Assembly: GCA_024123915.1 (NCBI GenBank)
Contig: CP099650.1
Coordinates: 806,001 to 870,000 of the forward strand
Direction: 5' to 3'
DNA: 64,000 nucleotides
Source of the DNA: Oxalobacteraceae bacterium OTU3CAMAD1
Lineage (GTDB): Bacteria; Pseudomonadota; Gammaproteobacteria; Burkholderiales; Burkholderiaceae_D
Shown here: one piece after another, positions 1-8,100 of the stretch
Position numbering within the stretch: position 1 is the first letter of the stretch
How the letters are laid out: every line of letters starts with the position of its first letter
Program-made: the position numbers and the translations under genes
The notes under the pieces: generated by a model
What the model was told of the DNA's origin: nothing
Databases searched by the model: none
The model's input: the letters and a program-made list of their open reading frames with translations, nothing else

Positions 1-509
1 CTCAGGTAGGCGTCATATTCCTTGACGGTGGCGATCGGCTGCGACGCCTCGCCGGCTGCGTAGTTGGCCAGCACCACCGGTACGCTGTCCATTTGCGTGA
101 CCGGCAACAAATGCTCGGGAAAGCGCTCCATGGCCAGCAGGCCGCGCAGTTCGTAGGCGAGGATGTCGAGGTTGAGGCGGTCTTCGGCGTTCAGGTGGGC
201 GCGCTTGATGGTCTTGAGGCGCTTGCTGAAGTCGCGGTACATTTTGAACTGCAGCGCGCGCTTGCCCGGCGAGATGCTCAGGCCGAGCTGGTCGTCGTAG
301 CGGTTGTCGCCGTTCTCGGTGGCGCCGATCGGCTCGTAGCGGGCGACGGCGTCGTAGTATTGGTCGGCGATGGCCAGCAGCGCCTGGTGCGCCGGCGTGG
401 CGCTGACCCGTGGCACGGCGGTCTCCGGGGCCGCGATGCTGTTGCTGATTGGAACGAACACCAGCGCGAGCGCGGCCGCGACGCTGGCAAGACGGGATGC
501 ATGCTTCAT
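1..509 (-). CDS. Exported DUF885-family protein, N-terminal part (3' end beyond window)
   Basis: The frame is open from an ATG at 509 down to base 1, so only about 169 N-terminal residues are present and the stop lies outside. The start is preceded by an AGGAAA Shine-Dalgarno-like stretch. The N-terminus (MKHASRLASVAAALALVF) is a clear signal peptide ending near SIAAPE, so the product is exported or a periplasmic/outer-membrane protein. The following residues (YDAVARYEPIGATENGDNRY, then a stretch containing LNLDILAYELR) fit the start of the DUF885 family, predicted metal-dependent hydrolases with a signal sequence and usually about 580-620 residues. The catalytic part is not in the window, so activity cannot be judged. 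It lies downstream of the HPP-CBS gene on the same strand but is separated from it by the palindromic repeat at 620-717, so it is probably transcribed on its own. Confidence 0.8.
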   Translation of the reverse strand, partial: MKHASRLASVAAALALVFVPISNSIAAPETAVPRVSATPAHQALLAIADQYYDAVARYEPIGATENGDNRYDDQLGLSISPGKRALQFKMYRDFSKRLKTIKRAHLNAEDRLNLDILAYELRGLLAMERFPEHLLPVTQMDSVPVVLANYAAGEASQPIATVKEYDAYL

Positions 510-619
510 GTTTTGTTTCCTGGTCAATGATAACTCTGGCGGCGACTAGCATAAGGCATAGCGTCGACCGGCCACGAAACAAATTGTATCAAGCCAGATC
601 AGGAGGGATTCGTCTGAAA

Positions 620-717
620 CACGTAGGGCGGATTAGGCGGAACGCCGTAATCGGCCATGCATGCGCAATCGGCGGCACATGCATGGCCGATTACGCTTCG
701 CTAATCCGCCCTACGTG
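620..717. repeat. 98-bp palindromic intergenic repeat, copy A (full length)
   Basis: The 17-bp terminal inverted repeats CACGTAGGGCGGATTAG (620-636) and CTAATCCGCCCTACGTG (701-717) are perfect. An inner inverted pair (about 646-663 and 678-695) nests inside with a 14-nt loop. RNA from either strand would fold into one long interrupted hairpin. Full-length relatives lie at 37971-38068 and 53760-53857, and shortened ones at 4803-4910 and 48490-48539. It carries no transposase, and I see no convincing target-site duplication. It starts 25 bases beyond the stop codon of the HPP-CBS gene, so it could act as a transcript 3' end. Confidence 0.9.
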
Positions 718-741
718 ATTTAGATAACGCTGACAGTGAGG

Positions 742-1926
742 TTAAGCAGCCGCTTCCGCGAAGCGGCTCTCATATAACGCCGCCACCAAATCCGATTGCG
801 TGATGATGCCGGCGAAACGCTGCTCGGCGTCGACCACCGGAATGTGGTGGAAGCCGGAGTCGGCCATCAACGGCACCAGGTCGACGATGGGCGTGTCGAG
901 CCGCGCCGTGGTGGGGTGGTGCGTCATGATCTGGCCGACCACCTCGGCTTTTTCCGTGTGCGTGACGCCGCTCTTGCGCAGGAAGCGCCGCAGTTGCCGG
1001 CGGATGTCGCCATAGTTATCCAGGCCGCCATGGTCGAGGAAGTCGGTTTGCGTGACGATGCCGATCACCCTGCGCGCGCGGTTGAGCACCGGCAAGGCCG
1101 CCACGTGATGGCGCCGCATCAGCTGCCACGCCTGCTCCAGGTCGGTGCCGAACTCGGCGCTGACGATGTCGCGCGACATGATGTCCTCGCAGTTGATGAT
1201 GCCGAAGCGGCGCTGGTAGGCGCGCTGCTCGGTCTGCATGAACAGCGATTCCAGATCGTCGCGGCTGATGTCGAGCACCTGGTCGTGCTGCTTGAGCACG
1301 GCGTCCAGATCCTCGGGCTTGAAGCCCAGCCGCACCGTCGGCACCGCGTCTTTGGTGCCGTGCGGATTCGGATGGGCGGCTTGCTGCGTGTGCGGATAGC
1401 GGCGCCCGGTCAGGTTGTTGTAGACGATGGCCATGCCCGTCAGCAGCGCGGTGTTGACCAGCACCGTCGTCAGCGCGAATTCAAAACCGGCCGCGTGCAC
1501 GGCGGGGCCGCCTATGACGGTCGTCAACGCCACCGCGCCGCCGGGGGGATGCAGGCAGCGCAGCGCGAACATGGCGGCGATGGCCGCGCCGACGGCCACG
1601 CCGCACAGCATCGGCAGCGGCAACGATATGGCCGAACCCGCGCCCAGCCAGCGCACGCAGGCCGCGCCCACCAGTCCGCTGACGACGTTGCCGCCGATGG
1701 CGGACCAGGGCTGGGCCAGCGGGCTGGCGGGCAGCGCGAACAGCAGCACGGCCGAGGCGCCTACCGGCGCGACCATGAAGATGGTGGCGCTGCTGGGTTC
1801 GAGCAGGAAGTGGCTGAGGATGGCGGTGGCCAGCAGGCCGCACAGGGCGCCGATGGCGGCACGCAGCTGTTCGGCGCCGCTGGCGGTGGTGGGGCTGGGC
1901 AGCCAGCGGTCCAGGAAAGCGCGCAT
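742..1926 (-). CDS. HPP-family integral membrane protein with two CBS domains
   Basis: A 394-residue protein. The N-terminal half is membrane-spanning (several hydrophobic stretches between about residues 22 and 170) and carries the HPP family signature: a GASAVLLF segment near residue 56 and CLHPPGGA with HPP at 126-128. The C-terminal half holds two CBS domains (about 248-305 and 325-388), each ending in the usual G-I-[IV]-T-Q-[ST]-D pattern. CBS pairs normally bind adenine nucleotides and gate the attached domain. HPP proteins are inner-membrane proteins. Plant and cyanobacterial members have been linked to nitrite transport, but the substrate here cannot be read from sequence. Length and architecture are normal for HPP-CBS proteins. 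It lies downstream of the Lrp-like gene with a 68-base gap on the same strand, and the two could share a transcript. Confidence 0.9.
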   Translation of the reverse strand: MRAFLDRWLPSPTTASGAEQLRAAIGALCGLLATAILSHFLLEPSSATIFMVAPVGASAVLLFALPASPLAQPWSAIGGNVVSGLVGAACVRWLGAGSAISLPLPMLCGVAVGAAIAAMFALRCLHPPGGAVALTTVIGGPAVHAAGFEFALTTVLVNTALLTGMAIVYNNLTGRRYPHTQQAAHPNPHGTKDAVPTVRLGFKPEDLDAVLKQHDQVLDISRDDLESLFMQTEQRAYQRRFGIINCEDIMSRDIVSAEFGTDLEQAWQLMRRHHVAALPVLNRARRVIGIVTQTDFLDHGGLDNYGDIRRQLRRFLRKSGVTHTEKAEVVGQIMTHHPTTARLDTPIVDLVPLMADSGFHHIPVVDAEQRFAGIITQSDLVAALYESRFAEAAA

Positions 1927-1994
1927 GGGGCTTAATGAGTATTTTAAATGAGCATTATCCCATGCCGGGCCGGCTCATGCACGCACGTTGCACC

Positions 1995-2483
1995 TTATTG
2001 GTGCGATTCGTGGTGGGACACCAGCTCCAGCGGCAGCGCCGTCGTGTATTTGATCTGTTCCATCGAGAACGCCGACGACACGCCGGTCAGCTGGCCGACC
2101 TTGATCAGGCGCTTGTAAAACGCGTCGTAGCCGTCGATGTCGGTGGTAACGACCTTGAGCAGGTAGTCGACGTCGCCGCTCATGCGGTGGAATTCCTGCA
2201 CTTCCGGCAACGCCATGACGGCGGCGGCGAAGCGGTCGAGCCACTTGGCGTCGTGCTGGCCGGTGCGCACGCTGACGTATACCGTCACCGGCAAGCCGAC
2301 TTTGCGGCGGTTGATGATGGCGACGCGGCTTTCGATATAGCCTTCCTCCTCCAGCCGCTTGACCCGTTTCCAGCAAGGCGTGCTGGACAGGCCGACCTTT
2401 TCGCTGAGCGCGGCGATCGACAGCGTGCCGTCGGCCTGCAGCGCCGCCAGGATGGCGCAGTCGAATTTATCGAGTGAATTCAT
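1995..2483 (-). CDS. Lrp/AsnC-family transcriptional regulator
   Basis: A 162-residue protein with the standard layout. An N-terminal winged helix-turn-helix (about residues 4-60; DCAILAALQADGTLSIAALS, then STPCWKRVKRLEEEGYIE) is followed by an AsnC/RAM ligand-binding domain (about 70-150; GDVDYLLKVVTTDIDGYDAF). Such proteins form octamers and respond to amino acids. The gene is divergent from the cysteine desulfurase-rhodanese fusion starting at 2696, and a perfect 14-bp palindrome lies between them (2587-2600). The obvious inference is that it controls that sulfur/cysteine gene, itself, or both. The ligand may be cysteine or another amino acid, but nothing in the sequence decides this. Confidence 0.93.
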   Translation of the reverse strand: MNSLDKFDCAILAALQADGTLSIAALSEKVGLSSTPCWKRVKRLEEEGYIESRVAIINRRKVGLPVTVYVSVRTGQHDAKWLDRFAAAVMALPEVQEFHRMSGDVDYLLKVVTTDIDGYDAFYKRLIKVGQLTGVSSAFSMEQIKYTTALPLELVSHHESHQ

Positions 2484-2586
2484 GTGGAATGTGGTGAAAA
2501 AGAAGAATGAACATCCTGCACTCTACCAGAATCAGGGATGGGGCCTCCGGGGAAAAGTTGATTTCTACCGGATTGATCCGTAGTTA

Positions 2587-2600
2587 AGCATGATCATGCT
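2587..2600. promoter_or_regulatory. Perfect 14-bp palindrome in divergent Lrp / desulfurase control region
   Basis: AGCATGATCATGCT is a perfect palindrome about 104 bases upstream of the regulator start (2483) and 96 bases upstream of the fusion start (2696). Lrp/AsnC proteins bind palindromes of about 15 bp with AG...CT edges, and they commonly act from divergent control regions. That makes this the best candidate operator for the adjacent regulator. Binding is inferred, not shown. Confidence 0.45.
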
Positions 2601-2695
2601 AAGACATGGGTCAATAGTGGACTATTTTGGCATACTTTCACCCTTCCGCTTGGGTAAACTGTTCAGCTGACCGATCCCTCCTCGCAGCGAACACC

Positions 2696-4792
2696 ATGAC
2701 CACTGAAATCTACCTCGACGGCAATGCCACCACCGCCGTTCTGCCCGCCGCCATCGGCGCCGCCATCGACGCCATGGGCCAACGCTTCGGCAATCCCAGC
2801 AGCACCCACGCCACCGGACTCAAGGCCAAAGCCATGCTGGACCAGGCGCGTGCGTGCGCGGTGCGCCTGCTGGGTGTCGGCGACGGCCGCCTGATGTTCA
2901 ACAGCGGCGCGACCGAAGGCATCCAGACCGCGGTGCTGTCGGCGCTGGTCGCCTTGCGCGAGCGTCGGGAGCGTGGAGAGGTCGTCGGCAGTCTGCTGGT
3001 CTATGGCGCCACCGAACACAAGGCCGTGCCGGAAAGCCTGGCGCACTGGAATCGTTTGCTGGGCTTGAATCTGACCCTGCACAAATTGCCGGTCGACGCA
3101 GACGGCGCCCACGATCTGGCGCTGCTGCGGCAAGTGGCCGGCTCGGCCGCGCTGATCTGCACCATGGCCGCCAATAACGAAACCGGCGTGGTCAGCGATC
3201 TTGACGGTATCGAAGCGGTCATCAGGGAAACCGGCACGGCCGCCTACTGGATGGTCGATTGCGTGCAGGCGCTGGGCAAGCTGAGCCTGGACCTTGCCGC
3301 CACCCGCATCGACTACGCGCCATTTTCCGGCCACAAACTGTACGCGCCCAAGGGCGTGGGCATGTTGTACCTGCGCGCCGGCGCGCCGTTCACGCCGCTG
3401 ATCATGGGCGGCGGCCAGGAATCGGGCCAGCGTTCCGGCACCGAGAACATGGCCGGCATCGCAGCGCTGGGCGTGGTGCTGGCCGCGCTCGAACGTGGCG
3501 ACACTTTCCGCAGCCATGACGAGCTGTGGGGTTTCCGCGCGCGCCTGGCCGACAGCCTGCGCGCCGCCTTGCCCGGCGTGGTGTTCAACAATCCGTTCGA
3601 GAAGGCGTTGCCGACCACGCTCAACTTCTCCGTGCCCGGCCTGTCGAGCCGCGAGCTGATGGACGTGTTCGACGCCGCGCAAGTGCGCGTCAGCGCCGGC
3701 AGCGCCTGCTCGTCGGCCAAGGCCGCGCCCAGCTACGTGCTCGACGCAATGGGCGTGCCGCTGTGGCGCAGCGCCGGCGCCATCCGCATGTCCTTCGGTC
3801 CGCTGGCCGACGAGGAGATGATCGCCGCCGCCTGTGCCCGCATCGAGCGCTGCGGCGCCGCGCTGCGCGCCAGTTGCCTGATCCCATCGGAGCGTGACGC
3901 CGTGCCGCACGACGGCTTGCTGCAACTGGGCGTCGAAGGCGCGTGCAGCTGGCTGGTGCTGGACGCGGCCAGCGGCGCTTGCGTGGTCATCGATCCGTTG
4001 CCGGAGATGACATCGCGCATCGCCTCGTATGTGCGCTGCCAGAACTATCGGGTGCTGGCGGTCGTCGGCACCGTGTCCGACGCCGGCCGCCAGTCCTTGG
4101 TCGATGCATTGGGCGATCACTATGTCGCCGGTTCCGTGGACGAGTTCGGCTGGCCGGCCGCGACCTCGCTGGCGGTGGCGTTGGAGGACGGCGCGGCCGC
4201 GCGCGCGATCGGGCTCGGCGCGCAGGTGTTAGCCAGCGTTGCCGCCGGCGCCGGCGACGCTTCCCGCGCGTATCTGCTGGGGGTTGCCGACGGCGATCGC
4301 TTATCAGCCTCGGCTGTTCACTTCGCGTTCAGCGCGGGTTCGCGGGATCCGGCATTGGAGGCCGTCAGCGGCCCGCGCACGTTGCTGTGTCCAACCCGCG
4401 ATGACCAGAATCAGTTTTGCGCGAGCATGACGAAGCACTCGCCGGCAATGTTGACTGCCGAGGCGCAACTGGTTGCGCCGTCCGACATGCAACTCGATAG
4501 CGCCGAGCTCGACGCTTTCTTGAGGGCGCATCCGGACGCCGTGCTGGTCGATGTGCGCGAGGCTTACGAATTCGCCGCCAACGTCGTGCCCGGTCCGGGA
4601 GGCCGTGTCGCGCATAGCGTACCGTTGAGCCGCCTGGCGGGACAGGCCAGTGTATGGTTGCGCGGCGAACAGCGGCCGCTGGTATTTTTCTGTCGCAGCG
4701 GCAATCGCAGCATGAAAGCCACGCAATGCCTTCGCCGCCTCGGCCACGATCAAGCCTACAGCCTCAGCGGCGGCCTTGCGTTGGCCGCGTGA
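2696..4792 (+). CDS. Cysteine desulfurase - degenerate MBL-like - rhodanese fusion
   Basis: A 698-residue three-part protein. Residues 1-395 are a class V aminotransferase of the NifS/IscS type. It has the PLP lysine in FSGHKLYAPKGVG (K214) and the active-site cysteine in SAGSACSSAKAAPSYVL (C338), so it should release sulfur from L-cysteine as a persulfide. Residues about 400-620 look like a worn metallo-beta-lactamase fold of the persulfide-dioxygenase type (SWLVLDAASGACVVIDPLPE), but the HxHxDH metal motif is absent. Residues about 625-698 form a rhodanese domain with loop CRSGNRS and cysteine C666, which can accept the sulfur. The start at 2696 (MTTEIYLDGNATT) matches family N-termini better than an in-frame ATG 69 bases upstream. 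The fusion suggests intramolecular sulfur relay. It is divergent from an Lrp-type regulator. Confidence 0.88.
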   Translation: MTTEIYLDGNATTAVLPAAIGAAIDAMGQRFGNPSSTHATGLKAKAMLDQARACAVRLLGVGDGRLMFNSGATEGIQTAVLSALVALRERRERGEVVGSLLVYGATEHKAVPESLAHWNRLLGLNLTLHKLPVDADGAHDLALLRQVAGSAALICTMAANNETGVVSDLDGIEAVIRETGTAAYWMVDCVQALGKLSLDLAATRIDYAPFSGHKLYAPKGVGMLYLRAGAPFTPLIMGGGQESGQRSGTENMAGIAALGVVLAALERGDTFRSHDELWGFRARLADSLRAALPGVVFNNPFEKALPTTLNFSVPGLSSRELMDVFDAAQVRVSAGSACSSAKAAPSYVLDAMGVPLWRSAGAIRMSFGPLADEEMIAAACARIERCGAALRASCLIPSERDAVPHDGLLQLGVEGACSWLVLDAASGACVVIDPLPEMTSRIASYVRCQNYRVLAVVGTVSDAGRQSLVDALGDHYVAGSVDEFGWPAATSLAVALEDGAAARAIGLGAQVLASVAAGAGDASRAYLLGVADGDRLSASAVHFAFSAGSRDPALEAVSGPRTLLCPTRDDQNQFCASMTKHSPAMLTAEAQLVAPSDMQLDSAELDAFLRAHPDAVLVDVREAYEFAANVVPGPGGRVAHSVPLSRLAGQASVWLRGEQRPLVFFCRSGNRSMKATQCLRRLGHDQAYSLSGGLALAA

Positions 4793-4802
4793 CCGCGCGC
4801 AG

Positions 4803-4910
4803 TTGGCGGATTGCGCTTCGCTAACGCCCTACGTGGTTGCGATGAATGCAGGCTGCAACTTAGCCACGGAGACACGTAGGGCGGATTAGGCGCAAGCCGT
4901 AATCCGCCAA
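4803..4910. repeat. Shortened/rearranged copies of the 98-bp repeat (locus B)
   Basis: Two partial copies stand back to back after the stop of the desulfurase fusion. Bases 4803-4836 hold a right-hand arm (GGCGGATTGCGCTTCGCTAA, then CGCCCTACGTGG). Bases 4873-4910 hold a left-hand arm (CACGTAGGGCGGATTAGGCG, then AATCCGCC). The left-hand piece is preceded by CCACGGAGA, the reverse complement of the TCTCCGTGG that follows locus D. No gene is seen in 4793-5151 apart from these repeats and the terminator at 4966-4987. Confidence 0.8.
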
Positions 4911-4965
4911 GCGCCGCCCACCTCGCTGCGGCGGACGCGGCCACACCGCAAAATGCAAGTCACCC

Positions 4966-4987
4966 AAGGGCCATTCGGGCCCTTTTT
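4966..4987 (+). terminator. Rho-independent terminator
   Basis: A 7-bp perfect stem AAGGGCC/GGCCCTT with loop ATTCG is followed directly by a run of T. It lies about 170 bases after the desulfurase fusion stop and about 165 bases before ndvB, both on this strand, so it should separate the two transcripts. Confidence 0.8.
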
Positions 4988-5151
4988 ATTTGCCTGGAAT
5001 CCACCAACACTCAGCTGTATGTTCGTCACCGTACAGTGCCTTGTCGTGCGCCCCAGTACGATGCCTTAGCACATAATTTCCCATTCGCAGATTCGTCGCG
5101 CCCGTAGCCGGAGCGCGGCCGCGTCTCGCATGCAACATAGCGAGGTATAAG

Positions 5152-8100
5152 TTGAAAAAGTCCAATCCCCTAATGCCCGACCTGACGCTCGGCTTCCGCG
5201 AATCGACAACGGCCTCCCTGGTCTCCGACGAAGACGACGAAGACCTGCCCTTACGTGCCGAGCTCTTCAGCGCCGCGCAAATGGGCGCGCACGGCAGAAC
5301 CCTGGCGGCACACCACGAACTGAGCACGCGCGGCGGTCCCGACCAGCTGCTGTCGCGCCTGTCGGAGAACGCCGACTTCATCAACACCACCTGCGACGAA
5401 CTGACCGAGGCCGTCAAGGCCGGCCGGCAGATCACGCCCGCCTCCGAATGGCTGCTCGATAACTTCTACCTGATCGAAGAGCAGATCCGCATCGCCCGCC
5501 GCCACCTGCCGAAGGACTACAGCAAGGAGCTGCCGCGCCTGAGCCGCGGCGCGCCGGAGGGCTGCCCGCGCGTCTACAAGCTCGCGCTGGAAATCATCTC
5601 GCACGGCGACGGCCGCGTCGATCCCGAATCGCTGTGCCGCTTCGTCGCCGCCTACCAGGAAATCGCGCCGCTCAAACTGGGCGAGTTGTGGGCCATCCCC
5701 ATCATGCTGCGCCTCGCGCTGATCGAGAACCTGCGCCGCGTGGCCGTGCGCGTGGCCGACAACCGCGCCGACCGCGACCTGGCCAACAGCTGGGCCGACC
5801 AGATGACCGAGGTGGTGGAAAAAAATCCGAGCGGTTTGATTTTGATGGTGGCCGACATGGCCCGCTCCAATCCGCCGATCACCAGCGCCTTCGTCGCCGA
5901 ACTGGCGCGCCGCCTGCAGGGACAAAGCTCTGCGCTGACCCTGGCGCTGTCGTGGATCACGCACCGCCTGGCCGAATCGGGCCACACCATCGAACAGCAG
6001 ATCCAGGCCGAGATCCAGCAGCAGGCGGCCGAACAGGTGTCGATCGCCAACAGCATCGGCAGCCTGCGCTTCCTCGGCACCATGGACTGGCAGGAGTTCG
6101 TCGAGACCATGAGCGTGGTCGAACAGACCTTGCGCCAGGACCCGGCCGGCGTCTACGGCCGCATGGAGTTCGCCACCCGGGACCAATACCGCCATTCGGT
6201 CGAGAAGATATCCAAGCATTCGCGCCTGTCGGAAGTCGAAGTGGCGCAGCATGCCTTGCAACTGGCCGTGGCGCACGCCAACAGCGGCGATGAGCGCCAC
6301 AGCCACGTCGGTTTCTACCTGATCGGCGACGGTCTGGCCGCGCTGGAAAAGCAGACCGGCATGCGCCGTCCGTGGCGCGAGGTGTTCCGCCACACGTCGG
6401 GCGCCTCGCCGCTGACGTCCTACCTGGGCGCGATCGCCGCCATCACCTTCGTCGCCACCGCGCTGCTGCTCGAACGCGCCGCCTTCCACGGCGTGAACGG
6501 CATCGTGCTGGTGGCGTTGGGCGTACTGGCGCTGCTGGGCAGCAGCCAGCTGGCGCTGAGCCTCGTCAACTGGGTGACCACGCAGATCACCCGTCCCAAT
6601 CCGCTGCCGCGCATGGACCTCGACGACGGCATTCCGGCCGAGGGCAGGGCGCTGGTGGTGGTGCCGACGCTCGCCTACAGCAAGGACAACATCGAAGACC
6701 TGTGCGAACAGCTGGAAGTGCGCTTTCTCGCCAACCGTGATCCGAACCTGGTGTTTTGCCTGCTGACCGATTTCGCCGACGCCCCCGCAGAGACGCTGCC
6801 GGGCGACGCCGCGCTGCTGGAGCAGATGCAGTACCGGATCGAACAACTCAATCGCAAGTACGCCGTCCATCCGAGCGGCGACCCGGCCACGCCTTTCCTG
6901 CTGTTGCACCGCCCGCGCCTGTGGAATCCGCAGGAAGGCGTCTGGATGGGTTATGAACGCAAACGCGGCAAGCTGCAGGACCTGAACCGCTTCCTGCGCG
7001 GCGGCGCGCGCGACAAGTTCTCGGTGGCCGTCGGCGACATCAGCCAGCTCGAAAGCATCAAGTACGTCATCACGCTCGATACCGACACCCAACTGCCGCG
7101 TGACGCGGCGGCGCAGTTCATCGCCACCATGATGCATCCGCTGAACCGCCCGCGCGTGGACGCGGCGCGCGGCTGCGTGGTCGAAGGCTACGGCATCCTG
7201 CAACCGCGCGTGGCCGTCAGCCTGCCAAGCGAGAACGCCTCGCACTACGAAAAACTGTGCGGTGGCGAGCCGGGTATCGACCCGTACACACGCACTGTGT
7301 CCGACGTCTACCAGGACGTGTTCCTCGAAGGCTCCTTCATCGGCAAGGGCATCTACGATGTCGACGTCTTCGAGCAGGTATTGGGACACCGTCTGCCCGA
7401 CAACCAGGTGCTCAGCCACGATCTGCTGGAAGGCTGCTATCTGCGCGCCGGCTTGCTGAGCGACGCCCAACTCTATGAAGAATATCCGAGCCGCTACAGC
7501 GATGATGTCAGCCGCCGCCAGCGCTGGATACGCGGCGACTGGCAGCTGATCTCCTGGCTGTTCGGCCGCGTGCCGGGCCCCGGTCGCAAGCGCGAGAAAA
7601 ATCCGCTGTCGCTGCTGTCGCGCTGGAAGCTGTTCGACAATCTGCGCCGCAGCCTGACCGCGCCCGCGCTGGTGCTGTCGTTGATCGTCGCGTGGCGCTG
7701 GCTGCCCGACCCGTGGCTGTGGACCGGCGCCGTGCTGACCGTGATCTTCCTGCCGCCGTTTGTCAGCGCGCTGCACGACGTGCTGCACCGGCCCAAGGAC
7801 ACCTTATGGAGCCAGCATCTGCGCGCTACCATGCGCCGCACCGGCCTGCAGTTCGCGCACGCGGTGCTGATGCTGGTGTTCCTGCCGTACGAAGCTTACT
7901 TCAGCCTTGACGCGATCGCGCGCAGCATCTACCGCATGATGGTGTCGCATAAGCACATGCTCGAGTGGCGCGCCTCGGCGCTGTCGCGCGCCGCATCCGG
8001 CAACGCCAGCACCTGGGTCAGAATGTGGCCGGCGCCGGTGCTGGCGTTGTTCGTCGGCGGCATGCTGCTCGGTTGGCGTCCCGCCAGCCTGGCCCCGGCC

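Noticed and set aside
620..717. Insertion sequence
   Set aside because: It has terminal inverted repeats but only 98 bases, no transposase and no consistent target duplication.
449..718. Small protein gene running through repeat copy A
   Set aside because: Its frame is open only because it crosses the start of the DUF885 gene in antisense and the repeat; there is no ribosome site or homology.
2627..2695. Extended start of the desulfurase fusion
   Set aside because: The extra 23 residues are not family-like; MTTEIYLDGNATT at 2696 is the typical N-terminus.
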